Below are positions 1 through 9,038 of a stretch of DNA of 64,000 nt, in pieces. Source of the DNA: Flavobacterium coralii (GTDB lineage: Bacteria; Bacteroidota; Bacteroidia; Flavobacteriales; Flavobacteriaceae); the NCBI RefSeq assembly GCF_019891545.1, contig NZ_JAHDIU010000004.1:310001-374000 (forward strand). The letters run 5' to 3'. The translations under genes were made by a program, and so were the position numbers. Every line of letters begins with the position of its first letter. Position 1 is the first letter of the stretch. Below the pieces are notes generated by a model. That model saw only the letters and a program-made list of their open reading frames with translations. It was not told the DNA's origin and ran no database searches.

Positions 1-288
1 ATAGCTATAGACGAGGTTAAAAAAGTACTGATACACCAGGCAAACGAAAAAATGGATGAAGCCATTATCCACCGCTTCTTTAAATTATATGATAAAACCC
101 CGCCTGAGGGTGTTATGCCCATGAGCATACACAAGCTGGGCAACAGCAGTGTTGCTACCATACCCACACTGTATGACCTGCTTATAAAGCACCAAATAGA
201 AAACCAGGAAATAAACAAAGGTGATGTGTTGTTATTTGCCTCTGTAGGTGCGGGTATGAATATAAATGCTTTTGTGTACAGGCTATAA
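1..288 (+). CDS. 3-oxoacyl-ACP synthase III (FabH-like), C-terminal part
   Basis: This is the 3' end of a gene that begins before the window; the frame is open from base 1 to the TAA at 286-288. The visible 95 residues carry the thiolase-fold FabH/KAS III signatures: HQAN with the catalytic His near the start, then a GNSSVATIP stretch with the catalytic Asn, and the closing SVGAGMN glycine-rich loop. KAS III enzymes condense acyl-CoA with malonyl-ACP. Homologues near glycan genes often make special acyl chains rather than starting bulk fatty acid synthesis. Its convergent neighbour is a flippase with only 4 bp between stop codons. The active-site Cys lies outside the window, so the exact subfamily is not determined. 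Confidence 0.85.
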   Translation: MAIDEVKKVLIHQANEKMDEAIIHRFFKLYDKTPPEGVMPMSIHKLGNSSVATIPTLYDLLIKHQIENQEINKGDVLLFASVGAGMNINAFVYRL

Positions 289-292
289 AGGC

Positions 293-1762
293 TTATTTAA
301 TTTGTGTGTAGCGCAGCGCTTTATCTATCCATACATTTACCTGATATACCAGCCTGAACCTGTATGTGATAAAAACATTAACCGCAATCGAAAGTCCGGT
401 TTTATAAATAAGGTCGATTAAGTGGGATCCTGTATCGGGCAAGAAGAATATCATTACTCCTGATATAAAGAATATAGCTACGAGTTTAAAAAAGTCCATA
501 TCAAAAGGTAATATTTTGAATTTTTTGTAAATAAACCACAATTTCGCAACATTAAATATTGCCATCGCTAGAAACGAGGCATATGCCACACCTGTAATAC
601 CAAGATTCGTGTAATGTATAAACCATAGATTAAGTGACACATTGATTACAGTAAGTAACAATACTGCCACAAGATTAAAACGGTAATAGCCGGAATAGGT
701 AATAATTTCGGAGTTAAAGCCTGTAGCCATGTTAACCAATACACTAAAACCCAATATTAGAATAACGGGTAGAGATGCTTCTAGACTTTTACTGGTGGGC
801 AGAAGCGAAAACAAATCGTCGACACCCAAAAGTATGCAACTGTATAAAACCGCTCCGATAAAAAACAACAAACGGGCTACTTCTTTATATTTTATATGCA
901 ACTCCTGAATATTGTTGTTTTTAAGATATCCAGATACCAAAGGAGCATATATAGCAAACATCCCTACGGCAGGTATTTGTAAAGTACTGGCAAGTGTAGA
1001 ACCAATATTATAACTACCATTTGCCTCTACCGATATTAGTTCGGGTATTATTATACCATCTATACGGAAAGCCAACAGCGAACCAAAGCTACCTGCAAAG
1101 GCATACAAACTGTATCGCAGGTAATCTTTATGCGGAATTTGATAGAAAAGTGATTTAAATTTATAATTTAGTCCTGGTTTAAATCTTTTAAAGAGATATA
1201 TCGCTGTTAATGCAAACATAAGCAAGTAGCTTATTACATAAAAATAGAGTGAGACATAGACCTGCAAGATATGGTTAAGAACCAGTAAAAATAGTATAGG
1301 GAGTATAATTTTAGGTATTAGCTTTTCATATAGGGTAGGCACTGCAATTTCTTGCATATCCTGTGCCTGTCGCTTGAAAAGTTCTATAAAGGCCAGCGAT
1401 ACGGCAGCAGGAAAAGCCAAATACAATATGTGGGCATTATCAAAACCGGAACCCCATACGAATAAAGGTATCGCCAGCAAAACAGCCAGACTCATGAGCA
1501 TAATGGAAAGCAGGCTGTAGTTGAATAGTTTTTTGCGATGACTTTCGTCCAGCGCCGGGTAAAACTTTATTAATGACTGGGATGCTCCAAGTACCATAAC
1601 TGGGTAAAGCAATTGAGCTACATTGTCAACATAACGCACGGTTCCTAAAAAAGATTTGTTGTTAGGATAGATGAAAAGTGTAGAGATAACCCCTATGGCT
1701 GTACCGGTATAGTTAATAAGCGTAAAAAGTAATACCTGCCTTGACAATGCTTTTTTATCCAT
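293..1762 (-). CDS. Oligosaccharide flippase (Wzx/MATE-like polysaccharide export)
   Basis: A 489-residue integral membrane protein with about 12-14 hydrophobic segments along its whole length, starting with the LLFTLINYTGTAIG segment. This is the layout of the polysaccharide-biosynthesis/flippase branch of the MOP superfamily. Such proteins move undecaprenyl-linked glycans to the outer face of the inner membrane. Its start overlaps the end of the upstream glycosyltransferase by 8 bp, so the two are probably translated together. With the glycosyltransferases on both strands it points to surface polysaccharide synthesis. Substrate cannot be read from sequence. Confidence 0.85.
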   Translation of the reverse strand: MDKKALSRQVLLFTLINYTGTAIGVISTLFIYPNNKSFLGTVRYVDNVAQLLYPVMVLGASQSLIKFYPALDESHRKKLFNYSLLSIMLMSLAVLLAIPLFVWGSGFDNAHILYLAFPAAVSLAFIELFKRQAQDMQEIAVPTLYEKLIPKIILPILFLLVLNHILQVYVSLYFYVISYLLMFALTAIYLFKRFKPGLNYKFKSLFYQIPHKDYLRYSLYAFAGSFGSLLAFRIDGIIIPELISVEANGSYNIGSTLASTLQIPAVGMFAIYAPLVSGYLKNNNIQELHIKYKEVARLLFFIGAVLYSCILLGVDDLFSLLPTSKSLEASLPVILILGFSVLVNMATGFNSEIITYSGYYRFNLVAVLLLTVINVSLNLWFIHYTNLGITGVAYASFLAMAIFNVAKLWFIYKKFKILPFDMDFFKLVAIFFISGVMIFFLPDTGSHLIDLIYKTGLSIAVNVFITYRFRLVYQVNVWIDKALRYTQIK

Positions 1763-2639
1763 ATACCCTTGCTCTTTTACGTGCAGACTTTATAGTTGTA
1801 GACTTAAACAACAGTCCTGTATAATAATATAGTAATATGAGAAACATCCGAAAAGCTATCAAGGGTCCGTAGAATTTAAAAAAATATTTTGGTAGCCCCA
1901 TAACTTCTTTAAAACCAAACATACAACTTCGGAAAAAGCTGTAGTTGATATTTAGCAGTGTAGTTAATACTTTATATTTAGATTGTATAATATCTTTTTT
2001 AAGGTTTCTTTTTATTACCCTGTCATGTATTATTTTGGCATCATGATTTATACCGATAAGAAAACCATGATATTTTACACGATCACAATAGTTGCGGTCT
2101 TCCCCATAATGCCCGAATAATGGTTCGAAATAACCTACTTTTTCTACACACTCCCTGCTCAGCATCCAAGCTGCTGCATTTACAAAAGGTACTGTAACTG
2201 TATTTATATCTTTCAAATCGGAATAAGCCCTCGATAAATAGGTATTGAAGGCCTGATCGTAATTCTTGCCATCACTACTATAATGCAGCGGACTCAATAT
2301 ACCAAATTGAGTGTTTTTTTCCATCACGCCCACAAGACTACCTATTGTATCGGGAAATACCCACGCATCCTGATTGAGAAGAAAAACATATTGAGCCCCT
2401 CGAAGTAAAGCCTCTTTCATACCGATAGTATTAGCTTTACCAAAACCTAAATTTTCATCAGACTGTATAATCTCAATTTCTTTATACTTTTGCAGCAGCA
2501 CAACAGTATCATCCAAAGAACAATTATCTATTACAATAATTTCAACAGGATAATGAGATTGCAGTAAAGAATTTATATTCTTATCCACCCAACGTGCACC
2601 GTTATAAGTAACAATAACTATAAAAACTTTCTTTTTCAA
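1755..2639 (-). CDS. Glycosyltransferase family 2
   Basis: A GT-A fold glycosyltransferase: the protein opens with the nucleotide-sugar strand VFIVIVTYNG, followed by an IDNCSLDDT segment, LNQDAW as the metal-binding DxD-like position, and GEDRNYCDR as the likely acceptor-side acidic motif. A hydrophobic helix near the C terminus (FRMFLILLYYYTG) suggests membrane association. I chose the TTG at 2637-2639, giving 294 aa beginning MKKKVFIVIVTYNG, because a TATTTTTG promoter element lies at 2670-2663 inside the longer ATG-started version (2687) and the family normally begins just before this strand. It overlaps the flippase gene by 8 bp. Confidence 0.85.
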   Translation of the reverse strand: MKKKVFIVIVTYNGARWVDKNINSLLQSHYPVEIIVIDNCSLDDTVVLLQKYKEIEIIQSDENLGFGKANTIGMKEALLRGAQYVFLLNQDAWVFPDTIGSLVGVMEKNTQFGILSPLHYSSDGKNYDQAFNTYLSRAYSDLKDINTVTVPFVNAAAWMLSRECVEKVGYFEPLFGHYGEDRNYCDRVKYHGFLIGINHDAKIIHDRVIKRNLKKDIIQSKYKVLTTLLNINYSFFRSCMFGFKEVMGLPKYFFKFYGPLIAFRMFLILLYYYTGLLFKSTTIKSARKRARVYG

Positions 2640-2662
2640 GGCTGTAAGATTTTCCAATAGTA

Positions 2663-2670
2663 CAAAAATA
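2663..2670 (-). promoter_or_regulatory. Candidate -7 element (TATTTTTG) for the glycosyltransferase/flippase pair
   Basis: On the minus strand this octamer matches the Bacteroidota -7 consensus TAnnTTTG. It sits 23 nt upstream of the TTG start preferred for the downstream glycosyltransferase. No clear -33 TTG is visible. Confidence 0.4.
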
Positions 2671-2699
2671 GCCATATTTGTATCCATTTATACACGAAC

Positions 2700-3548
2700 A
2701 TGAAATATTACGTTATCATTCCCGCATATAACGAAGCTGCCTCTATAGGCGTAATGCTCGATTCGCTTGCGGGGCAAACGGTGCTGCCTGCAAAAGCTGT
2801 GGTAGTAAATGATAATTCTGCCGACAGCACCGCTGATATTGTGAGCGAGTATGCGAAAAAACACCCATGGCTGACTTTAGTAAATAAACAATCAGAGGCG
2901 GTACATATGCCCGGCAGCAAGGTTATTCATGCTTTTAATGCAGGTTATGAACAGCTTGATGAAAACTATGATATAATAGTTAAACTAGATGCCGACCTTA
3001 TTCTTCCCCCTGATTATTTTGAAGTTGTGATAAATGCTTTTAAGGAGGATGATAAAACTGGTATGGCGGGCGGTTTTGCCTATATAGAAAAAAACGGCGA
3101 TTGGGTACTGGAAAGCCTTACAGACGCCGACCATATAAGGGGCGCTTTTAAAGCCTATCGCAAAGCCTGTTTTTTGCAAATAGGAAAACTCAGGCCCGCA
3201 ATGGGCTGGGACACTGTTGACGAGCTTCTTTCCAAATACTACGGATGGAAAGTAGTTACACTAAAACAACTTAAGGTAAAACATTTAAAACCAACAGGGG
3301 CGAGCTATACCAAAGCAGCACGTTACAAACAGGGTGAAGCTTTTTATACACTTGGCTACGGCTTAACGATAACGGCAATTGCGGGGGCTAAACTTGCAAT
3401 GCGTAAAAAGAAGCCATTATTGTTTCTAGATTATATAAACGGCTACCTTAAAGCAAGCCGCGAACACAAGCCAATGCTTGTAACACCACAGCAGGCGGCA
3501 TTTATAAAACAGTACCGCTGGAAGAAGATAAAACAGAAGCTTTTTTAA
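2700..3548 (+). CDS. Glycosyltransferase family 2
   Basis: A 282-residue GT-A glycosyltransferase. It begins at once with YYVIIPAYNEA, then NDNSADSTA, and a KLDADL metal-binding DxD motif near residue 100. A later GWDTVDE stretch resembles the acceptor-binding ED motif. No membrane segment is obvious apart from a short hydrophobic stretch near residue 225. It is divergent from the other glycosyltransferase, and their 5' ends lie very close. Donor and acceptor sugars are unknown; by context it acts in surface glycan assembly. Confidence 0.87.
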   Translation: MKYYVIIPAYNEAASIGVMLDSLAGQTVLPAKAVVVNDNSADSTADIVSEYAKKHPWLTLVNKQSEAVHMPGSKVIHAFNAGYEQLDENYDIIVKLDADLILPPDYFEVVINAFKEDDKTGMAGGFAYIEKNGDWVLESLTDADHIRGAFKAYRKACFLQIGKLRPAMGWDTVDELLSKYYGWKVVTLKQLKVKHLKPTGASYTKAARYKQGEAFYTLGYGLTITAIAGAKLAMRKKKPLLFLDYINGYLKASREHKPMLVTPQQAAFIKQYRWKKIKQKLF

Positions 3549-3628
3549 TAAGGAAAGTATTAAAAAACTATTAACTACTGCCAATAAGTGAGTACAATTC
3601 GGTACTTTAGCCGATATTTTTACCATAA

Positions 3629-4369
3629 ATGATTAAAGCTTTACACCAGATTGGGCGCTATTTCCTGATGATAGGAGATATTTTTTATAAACCTGTAAAA
3701 TGGAAGGTTATGAAGCCGTTGATTTTTAAGGAAATCGACGACCTCATAGTAGGCTCTTTAGGCATTGTTGCATTTATTTCGTTCTTTATCGGCGGGGTTG
3801 TTGCCATACAAACGGCACTTAACCTTACTAATCCGCTTATACCAAAATCGCTTATTGCATTTGCAACAAGGCAGTCAGTAATACTAGAGTTCTCCCCCAC
3901 TTTTATTTCCATAATCATGGCCGGGCGTGCCGGTTCTTATATTACATCAAGTATCGGGACCATGAGGGTAACAGAGCAGATAGATGCATTGGAAGTTATG
4001 GGTGTTAATGCACTAAACTATCTTGTATTCCCTAAAATTATTGCGTTTATACTTTACCCGTTTGTAATATCAATATCTATGTTTTTGGGTATCCTTGGCG
4101 GAATGATGGCAGGCGTTTACGGAGGCTTTATAGGAATGGAAGAGTTTATTCAGGGCATACGCACCGACTTTATTCCTTTTCATGTGTTCTACGCCTTTTT
4201 AAAAACATTTGTATTTGGTTTCATTTTAGCTACCATACCTTCTTTTCACGGATTTTATATGAAAGGCGGCGCACTTGAGGTGGGTAAAGCAAGTACTACA
4301 TCTTTCGTGTGGACCAGCGTTGTTATAATCCTGGTGAACTATATAATTACACAATTACTGTTAAGCTAA
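3629..4369 (+). CDS. MlaE-family ABC transporter permease
   Basis: A 246-residue inner-membrane permease of the MlaE/YrbE family, which moves phospholipids between membranes in the Mla/MCE transport systems. The family is recognised by the segment with ATRQSVILEFSPTF followed by AGRAGSYITSSIGTMRVTEQ, which is the conserved cytoplasmic coupling helix, and by several hydrophobic helices. The stop codon overlaps the start of the ATPase gene in a TAATG, so the two subunits are translationally coupled. An MCE-domain substrate-binding protein would complete the transporter but is not among the adjacent genes. Confidence 0.92.
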   Translation: MIKALHQIGRYFLMIGDIFYKPVKWKVMKPLIFKEIDDLIVGSLGIVAFISFFIGGVVAIQTALNLTNPLIPKSLIAFATRQSVILEFSPTFISIIMAGRAGSYITSSIGTMRVTEQIDALEVMGVNALNYLVFPKIIAFILYPFVISISMFLGILGGMMAGVYGGFIGMEEFIQGIRTDFIPFHVFYAFLKTFVFGFILATIPSFHGFYMKGGALEVGKASTTSFVWTSVVIILVNYIITQLLLS

Positions 4370-5151
4370 TGATAGAGGTTAATAACATAGAGAAGTCTTT
4401 TGGAGATGCCCATGTACTAAAGGGTATATCTACAGTATTTGAAACAGGCAAAACAAACCTTATTATAGGGCGAAGCGGTTCGGGTAAAACCGTAATGCTT
4501 AAAACACTCTTGGGTATACACACACCAGAGAAAGGCACTATTTCTTTTGACGGAAGGGTATATTCTGAAATGACACCTGACGAAAAACGCAAACTGCGTA
4601 CCGAGGTGGGCATGGTATTTCAGGGGAGTGCGCTGTTCGACTCTATGACCGTTGAAGATAACGTTGGCTTTCCGTTAAAGATGTTTACCAGCAAAAGGAG
4701 CCGCGAAGTAAGGGAGAGGGTTAATGTGGTTTTAGACCGTGTTAACTTAAAAGATGCCAATAAAAAATTTCCGGCTGAATTATCAGGTGGTATGCAAAAG
4801 CGTGTGGCAATTGCCCGGGCAATTGTAAATAATCCTAAGTACCTTTTTTGTGATGAGCCTAACTCAGGGCTCGATCCTGAAACATCTATCGTTATAGATG
4901 AACTGATACAGGAAATCACGAAGGAATATGATATAACAACTGTTATCAACACCCACGACATGAATTCTGTTCTGCAAATAGGGGAAAAAATAGTTTTCCT
5001 TAAAAACGGGATTAAGGAGTGGGAAGGCAACAATGAGCAGATACTGGAAACCCGCAATAAGTCTATTGTAGAGTTTGTCTATTCATCTGACCTGTTTAAA
5101 AAAGTAAGGGAAAGCCTCCTCGCTGAAGAAAACGAGGAGGATAATAAATAA
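4369..5151 (+). CDS. MlaF-like ABC transporter ATP-binding protein
   Basis: A 260-residue ABC ATPase, partner of the preceding permease. Motifs in order: Walker A GRSGSGKT, Q-loop VFQGSALFDSMT, signature LSGGMQKR, Walker B YLFCDEPNSGLDP, and switch His in NTHDMNS. The DEPNSGLDP form is usual for MlaF-type ATPases. I placed the start at the ATG overlapping the permease stop (TAATG) because homologues begin with the MIEVNNIEKSFG strand; an upstream ATG in the same frame at 4309 would lie inside the permease gene. It is convergent with the following T9SS gene, only 7 bp away. Confidence 0.93.
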   Translation: MIEVNNIEKSFGDAHVLKGISTVFETGKTNLIIGRSGSGKTVMLKTLLGIHTPEKGTISFDGRVYSEMTPDEKRKLRTEVGMVFQGSALFDSMTVEDNVGFPLKMFTSKRSREVRERVNVVLDRVNLKDANKKFPAELSGGMQKRVAIARAIVNNPKYLFCDEPNSGLDPETSIVIDELIQEITKEYDITTVINTHDMNSVLQIGEKIVFLKNGIKEWEGNNEQILETRNKSIVEFVYSSDLFKKVRESLLAEENEEDNK

Positions 5152-5158
5152 TATCTTA

Positions 5159-8100
5159 TTAGTTTACCTGCCTTTGCAGGTAAACCCAACCCGTCATCCT
5201 TTTACCTTCGGCTAAGGTGAGTACATAAAAGTAAGTACCTGCAGGCAATTCACCTTTATCGCTCTGGCCATACCATTCGTTTACGTAGTTTTTCTTTTCA
5301 TAAACCTGTAAGCCGTAACGGTTAAATATCTGGATATCTTTTACATTAAGGTTAGAAAGGTCAAAATTCTGGTTATATTCATCATCATTTGGCGATATAC
5401 CCCTCGGTATCATACAACCTGTATTTTCTACCAAAGCACTAGCCGTTACACTGCAACCATCAGCATTGGTTATTGTAATCATATATTCACCTGCAGCAAG
5501 ATCTGTAATAACAGCTTCTTCACCTACGTAATAGTAGCCGTTTGGCCCTGTCCATATATAATCCAGATCAGGTATTTCATCAGCATTTGCTACTGAGAGT
5601 GTATATTCAAAGTCTATACAGCCCTGCTCTAACACAATATCAAAACCGGTGGTGCCCTGCACTACCTCAAGCTGTTTTGTGGTTTCGCAACCGTTGTTAT
5701 TTACAGTAACTTTATAAGTACCTGTTTCAAACACTTCTATATCTCCATCAGTAACATCAGCAAGCAGTTCATCGTTGCGGTACCACGCGTACCCGGCAGT
5801 ATTTGCATTAAAGTTTTCCGGATTAACCGACAACACTGTGCTTTGCCCCTCGCATAGTGCAGTTTGTCCATCGATAGTGAAATCCGGCAGCGCATTAACT
5901 GTTACAGCAACGCTTGATGCATCAGACGTACAGCCATTCGCGGTAGCTGTAACCGTATAAGTTCCCGAAGCCGCAATACCGGCGCCTGTAATAAGCGGAC
6001 TCGCTCCTGTTGCGGTAAAGCCATCCGGCCCGTTCCACTGATAAGTTACACCAGGTTCTTCAGTTAATGATAACTGTACATTTTCTCCTTCGCAAACAGC
6101 GTTTACTGCTGCCACTACAGGAGGTTGCGGAGCATCATTCAGTGTTATTGTTACAACTGCATCATCAGTAAGTCCGCAAAGCCCGTTAACCGTATAGCGG
6201 AAGCTATACGTTCCGGCAGTTATGCCACTTGTATCAAAATTACTTCCTGTCAGGGCGCCTGTTAAATCAGTATCTTCCCAGGTACCGCCTGCATCATTCC
6301 CAACAAGATATGCGCCAAGGTTAAGGCTGCTGCCGTCATTACAAACTACAATTGCGTTATCCTCGCCGGCATTTGGCAGTGCATTCGGCTGCAACTCATA
6401 TTCTAAAACAGTGTTCATGCACGATGCAGGGTTATCTGCGGTAAGCCTCACAAAATAAGTTCCTGAATCTGTATCTGAATCAAATGCAGGAAAAGTAAGG
6501 CTGTTGGTTGTGCTCAGTATAGTATCAGGGTCAGATTCTGTATACCATTCATAGGTAAGGAAAGAGAATGGCTGCACGGCAAGAAAGCTCTCCTCACCTT
6601 CACAGAAGCCCGTAGCTTGTATTTCTAAAGGTTCTGTTGTATTAATATTGAACTGTGCATTAAGTATATTGCTGCAAGCATCGGTTACCTGAAAATTGTA
6701 ATAAGCCGGCTCAAGAGATGAGAATATATTAGAATCGCCGTTATCTATAACAAACGGCTCACCGTCTTTAGTAGTTATTTTATATGCAAATGGCGGCACG
6801 CCTTCTACCTCAACAGCTACTTCTGTTAAACCGTCGGCACAAGGAAAGCTGTACACTTCTGTAATAACAGGCCCGCCGGTAAAGCTAAATTCATGCAGTA
6901 TTTCAGTACACAGGCTATTAGATGAAGAGCCATTACTGTATGTGTAGAAAGCCTTTACAATCCTGAAGTCGCCTATTGCCGAATAAAAAGTAGAGTTGTC
7001 GTTAATATTAATATAGATGGAATTAGAGTTTAACGGCAGCCCTGATGTATAAGGTACTCCTGTATAAGGATGCCCCCAAGTGCCATTAACCTCATCATAA
7101 CGCTGCAACCAGAAAGACTGTACATAATTACCGTTGCTAAAATGGTCTAAATCTATTTGGAAAGAACCGCAATAAGGAATTACTTCAAGTTCATTAACTG
7201 TTTTTGCATAGCCGGTTACCGTAACATCTCTTACCCTTACAAAATCACATTCATCTACAGTAGTAAACTCATAAAGGCCTTCAGGCAGTGAATTCATGTA
7301 GAAATCGCCATTACCGGCAATATTTTCCGTAACTACAACCGGATAACTGTCGCTGAACTCGGCAGGGCCATCTGTAATAGATACTGTCTCGAAATCTCCG
7401 TCAGCATTAAGCCTTATCGAGCCGAATCCTTCTTCGCAACCCGGACGCTGCAACAGGCTTATGTTGGGATTACCGCCAAAAACTTCCACCTCAACTTCTT
7501 CAGTGTAAGTCTCTCCGCATTCGTCTGTCAGTTCAAACGTGTAGGTACCTAAAGGAAGTGTCATATCCAGTTTGCCATCAACAAGCAAATCGGTAACATC
7601 ATCAGGAAAAGGACCGTATTCTGCAGGGGCATCAGTAATCTCTGCCTCAGCGATATCCCTGCCGGGCAATTCTATGTGCAGAGATCCTGTATCACTGCCG
7701 CACACTGCATCTACAACTATCTGCGGCTCTATTATAGGTTCTGTAACTTCAAATGTCTCTGTATAGGTACGTCCGCATGAATCTGTAATAGTAACTGTAT
7801 ATTCACCTAAAGGCACAGCATTACCGGGAGCTCCATATTCTGCCTCCCCTCCAAAAGTAGGGTGTGCAGCATTATAATCTACCGGGTTAAAGCCAGGTAC
7901 AGGCACTGCATCAAAACTTACCGTGATAGGGCCAACATAATTTAGTGGCTTTATCTTAAAGTTCCTTTCATCACATCCCTCATAATTAAATTCTACTGTA
8001 TAATTAAGTGATTCATTAACGATTATATCATTCATGTTCCACACATTACCACAGGCATCAGTAACCTTAAGGTCATACTCATACTGTTGGCCGTGATAAA

Positions 8101-8914
8101 AAGGAATAGCCTGGATAACGTTGTTTACCTCTATCAGAGAACCTCCCGCAATATTTTGGGTTACAACTGTTGGTGTACCGCCGCCGGGAGGAAATACAGT
8201 ATATTGATAGGTTAAAGGCCAAAATATATTTGCTCCTCCTGAACCTAAAGCATATGGATTAAAAACATTGATTAAGTTACAGCCCGGCAATTCGCTTCCA
8301 TAAATGCCCGGTTCAAATAAATTTATATTAGTCGTATCCTGAGATACCTGTACTGTTACAACCACAGCCTCTCCACAATTATCATATACTCTTACTCCAT
8401 AAATACCTACAGGCAGGTTATTGAAAATATTTGATGACTGCTGCGGAACTGTAACAGGACCCGTTAGTATCTCGTAAGAAACCGCAGTACCCGAAGTTAC
8501 GTTTACCGTTATCTTTCCATCGTTCCCGCAACGTACCTTAGTAGGTGTAAGCGTATATACAAGCGGCTGAACCTGATTGGCAATTGTTGCGTTTGCAGAT
8601 GCAGTATTAGAATTGGCTCCCAATGACTGTGTAGCCACTACAAGATAGTTACCGGCAGCAAGGCCGGTTACGCTTGGGTTTGTAACCACGGTTATGGGAG
8701 TGGTTGTATTCGGTAACAGATAAACCGAATAATCTATAGATGCTGCGGGATTGGTACCCGAAACCGTGAAAGCCAAAGCACCATTACCCAAGCAGGTTTG
8801 CGGTGTAGGTGTTACAGTAAGAGTAAAATCAGGCAGTTGTGCGTAGCTATAAATACTGAATAACAGCAAGCCTACAATAGGCAGTACTTTCTTAATTGGC
8901 AGGTTGGTAATCAT
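5159..8914 (-). CDS. Large T9SS cargo with type B C-terminal sorting domain
   Basis: A 1251-residue secreted protein. An N-terminal signal peptide (hydrophobic core VLPIVGLLLFSIY, likely cleavage after SYA) is followed by many roughly 80-100-residue beta-rich modules with regular Cys and closing motifs such as GTYTFELTDECGETY and GEYMITITNADGC, like SprB-type and Ig-like repeats of gliding bacteria. The last ~80 residues (PRGISPNDDEYN through IFNRYGLQVYE to GWVYLQRQVN) form the type B (CHU_C/gliding-associated) sorting domain used by the type IX system. It is therefore expected on the cell surface, perhaps as an adhesin or matrix protein. No catalytic domain was recognised. Confidence 0.9.
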   Translation of the reverse strand: MITNLPIKKVLPIVGLLLFSIYSYAQLPDFTLTVTPTPQTCLGNGALAFTVSGTNPAASIDYSVYLLPNTTTPITVVTNPSVTGLAAGNYLVVATQSLGANSNTASANATIANQVQPLVYTLTPTKVRCGNDGKITVNVTSGTAVSYEILTGPVTVPQQSSNIFNNLPVGIYGVRVYDNCGEAVVVTVQVSQDTTNINLFEPGIYGSELPGCNLINVFNPYALGSGGANIFWPLTYQYTVFPPGGGTPTVVTQNIAGGSLIEVNNVIQAIPFYHGQQYEYDLKVTDACGNVWNMNDIIVNESLNYTVEFNYEGCDERNFKIKPLNYVGPITVSFDAVPVPGFNPVDYNAAHPTFGGEAEYGAPGNAVPLGEYTVTITDSCGRTYTETFEVTEPIIEPQIVVDAVCGSDTGSLHIELPGRDIAEAEITDAPAEYGPFPDDVTDLLVDGKLDMTLPLGTYTFELTDECGETYTEEVEVEVFGGNPNISLLQRPGCEEGFGSIRLNADGDFETVSITDGPAEFSDSYPVVVTENIAGNGDFYMNSLPEGLYEFTTVDECDFVRVRDVTVTGYAKTVNELEVIPYCGSFQIDLDHFSNGNYVQSFWLQRYDEVNGTWGHPYTGVPYTSGLPLNSNSIYININDNSTFYSAIGDFRIVKAFYTYSNGSSSNSLCTEILHEFSFTGGPVITEVYSFPCADGLTEVAVEVEGVPPFAYKITTKDGEPFVIDNGDSNIFSSLEPAYYNFQVTDACSNILNAQFNINTTEPLEIQATGFCEGEESFLAVQPFSFLTYEWYTESDPDTILSTTNSLTFPAFDSDTDSGTYFVRLTADNPASCMNTVLEYELQPNALPNAGEDNAIVVCNDGSSLNLGAYLVGNDAGGTWEDTDLTGALTGSNFDTSGITAGTYSFRYTVNGLCGLTDDAVVTITLNDAPQPPVVAAVNAVCEGENVQLSLTEEPGVTYQWNGPDGFTATGASPLITGAGIAASGTYTVTATANGCTSDASSVAVTVNALPDFTIDGQTALCEGQSTVLSVNPENFNANTAGYAWYRNDELLADVTDGDIEVFETGTYKVTVNNNGCETTKQLEVVQGTTGFDIVLEQGCIDFEYTLSVANADEIPDLDYIWTGPNGYYYVGEEAVITDLAAGEYMITITNADGCSVTASALVENTGCMIPRGISPNDDEYNQNFDLSNLNVKDIQIFNRYGLQVYEKKNYVNEWYGQSDKGELPAGTYFYVLTLAEGKRMTGWVYLQRQVN
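5162..5185. repeat. Perfect 10-bp inverted repeat over the end of the T9SS gene
   Basis: GTTTACCTGC and GCAGGTAAAC are separated by a CTTT loop. The hairpin encodes the last residues of the convergent T9SS cargo and lies 10 bp after the ABC ATPase stop. It has no clean T-tract on either side, so it is probably a 3'-end-protecting or shared convergent structure rather than a classic terminator. Confidence 0.6.
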
Positions 8915-9038
8915 GCAGTATGGTTTTTGTGTTTTTAGATAGGTATGTTAAATATACAGTATTCCGTCACTATAATTTTAACATAACATTCTAAAAGTAT
9001 AAAACCCTACCTTATTATTTCTTTTTTTGCAGAAATAA

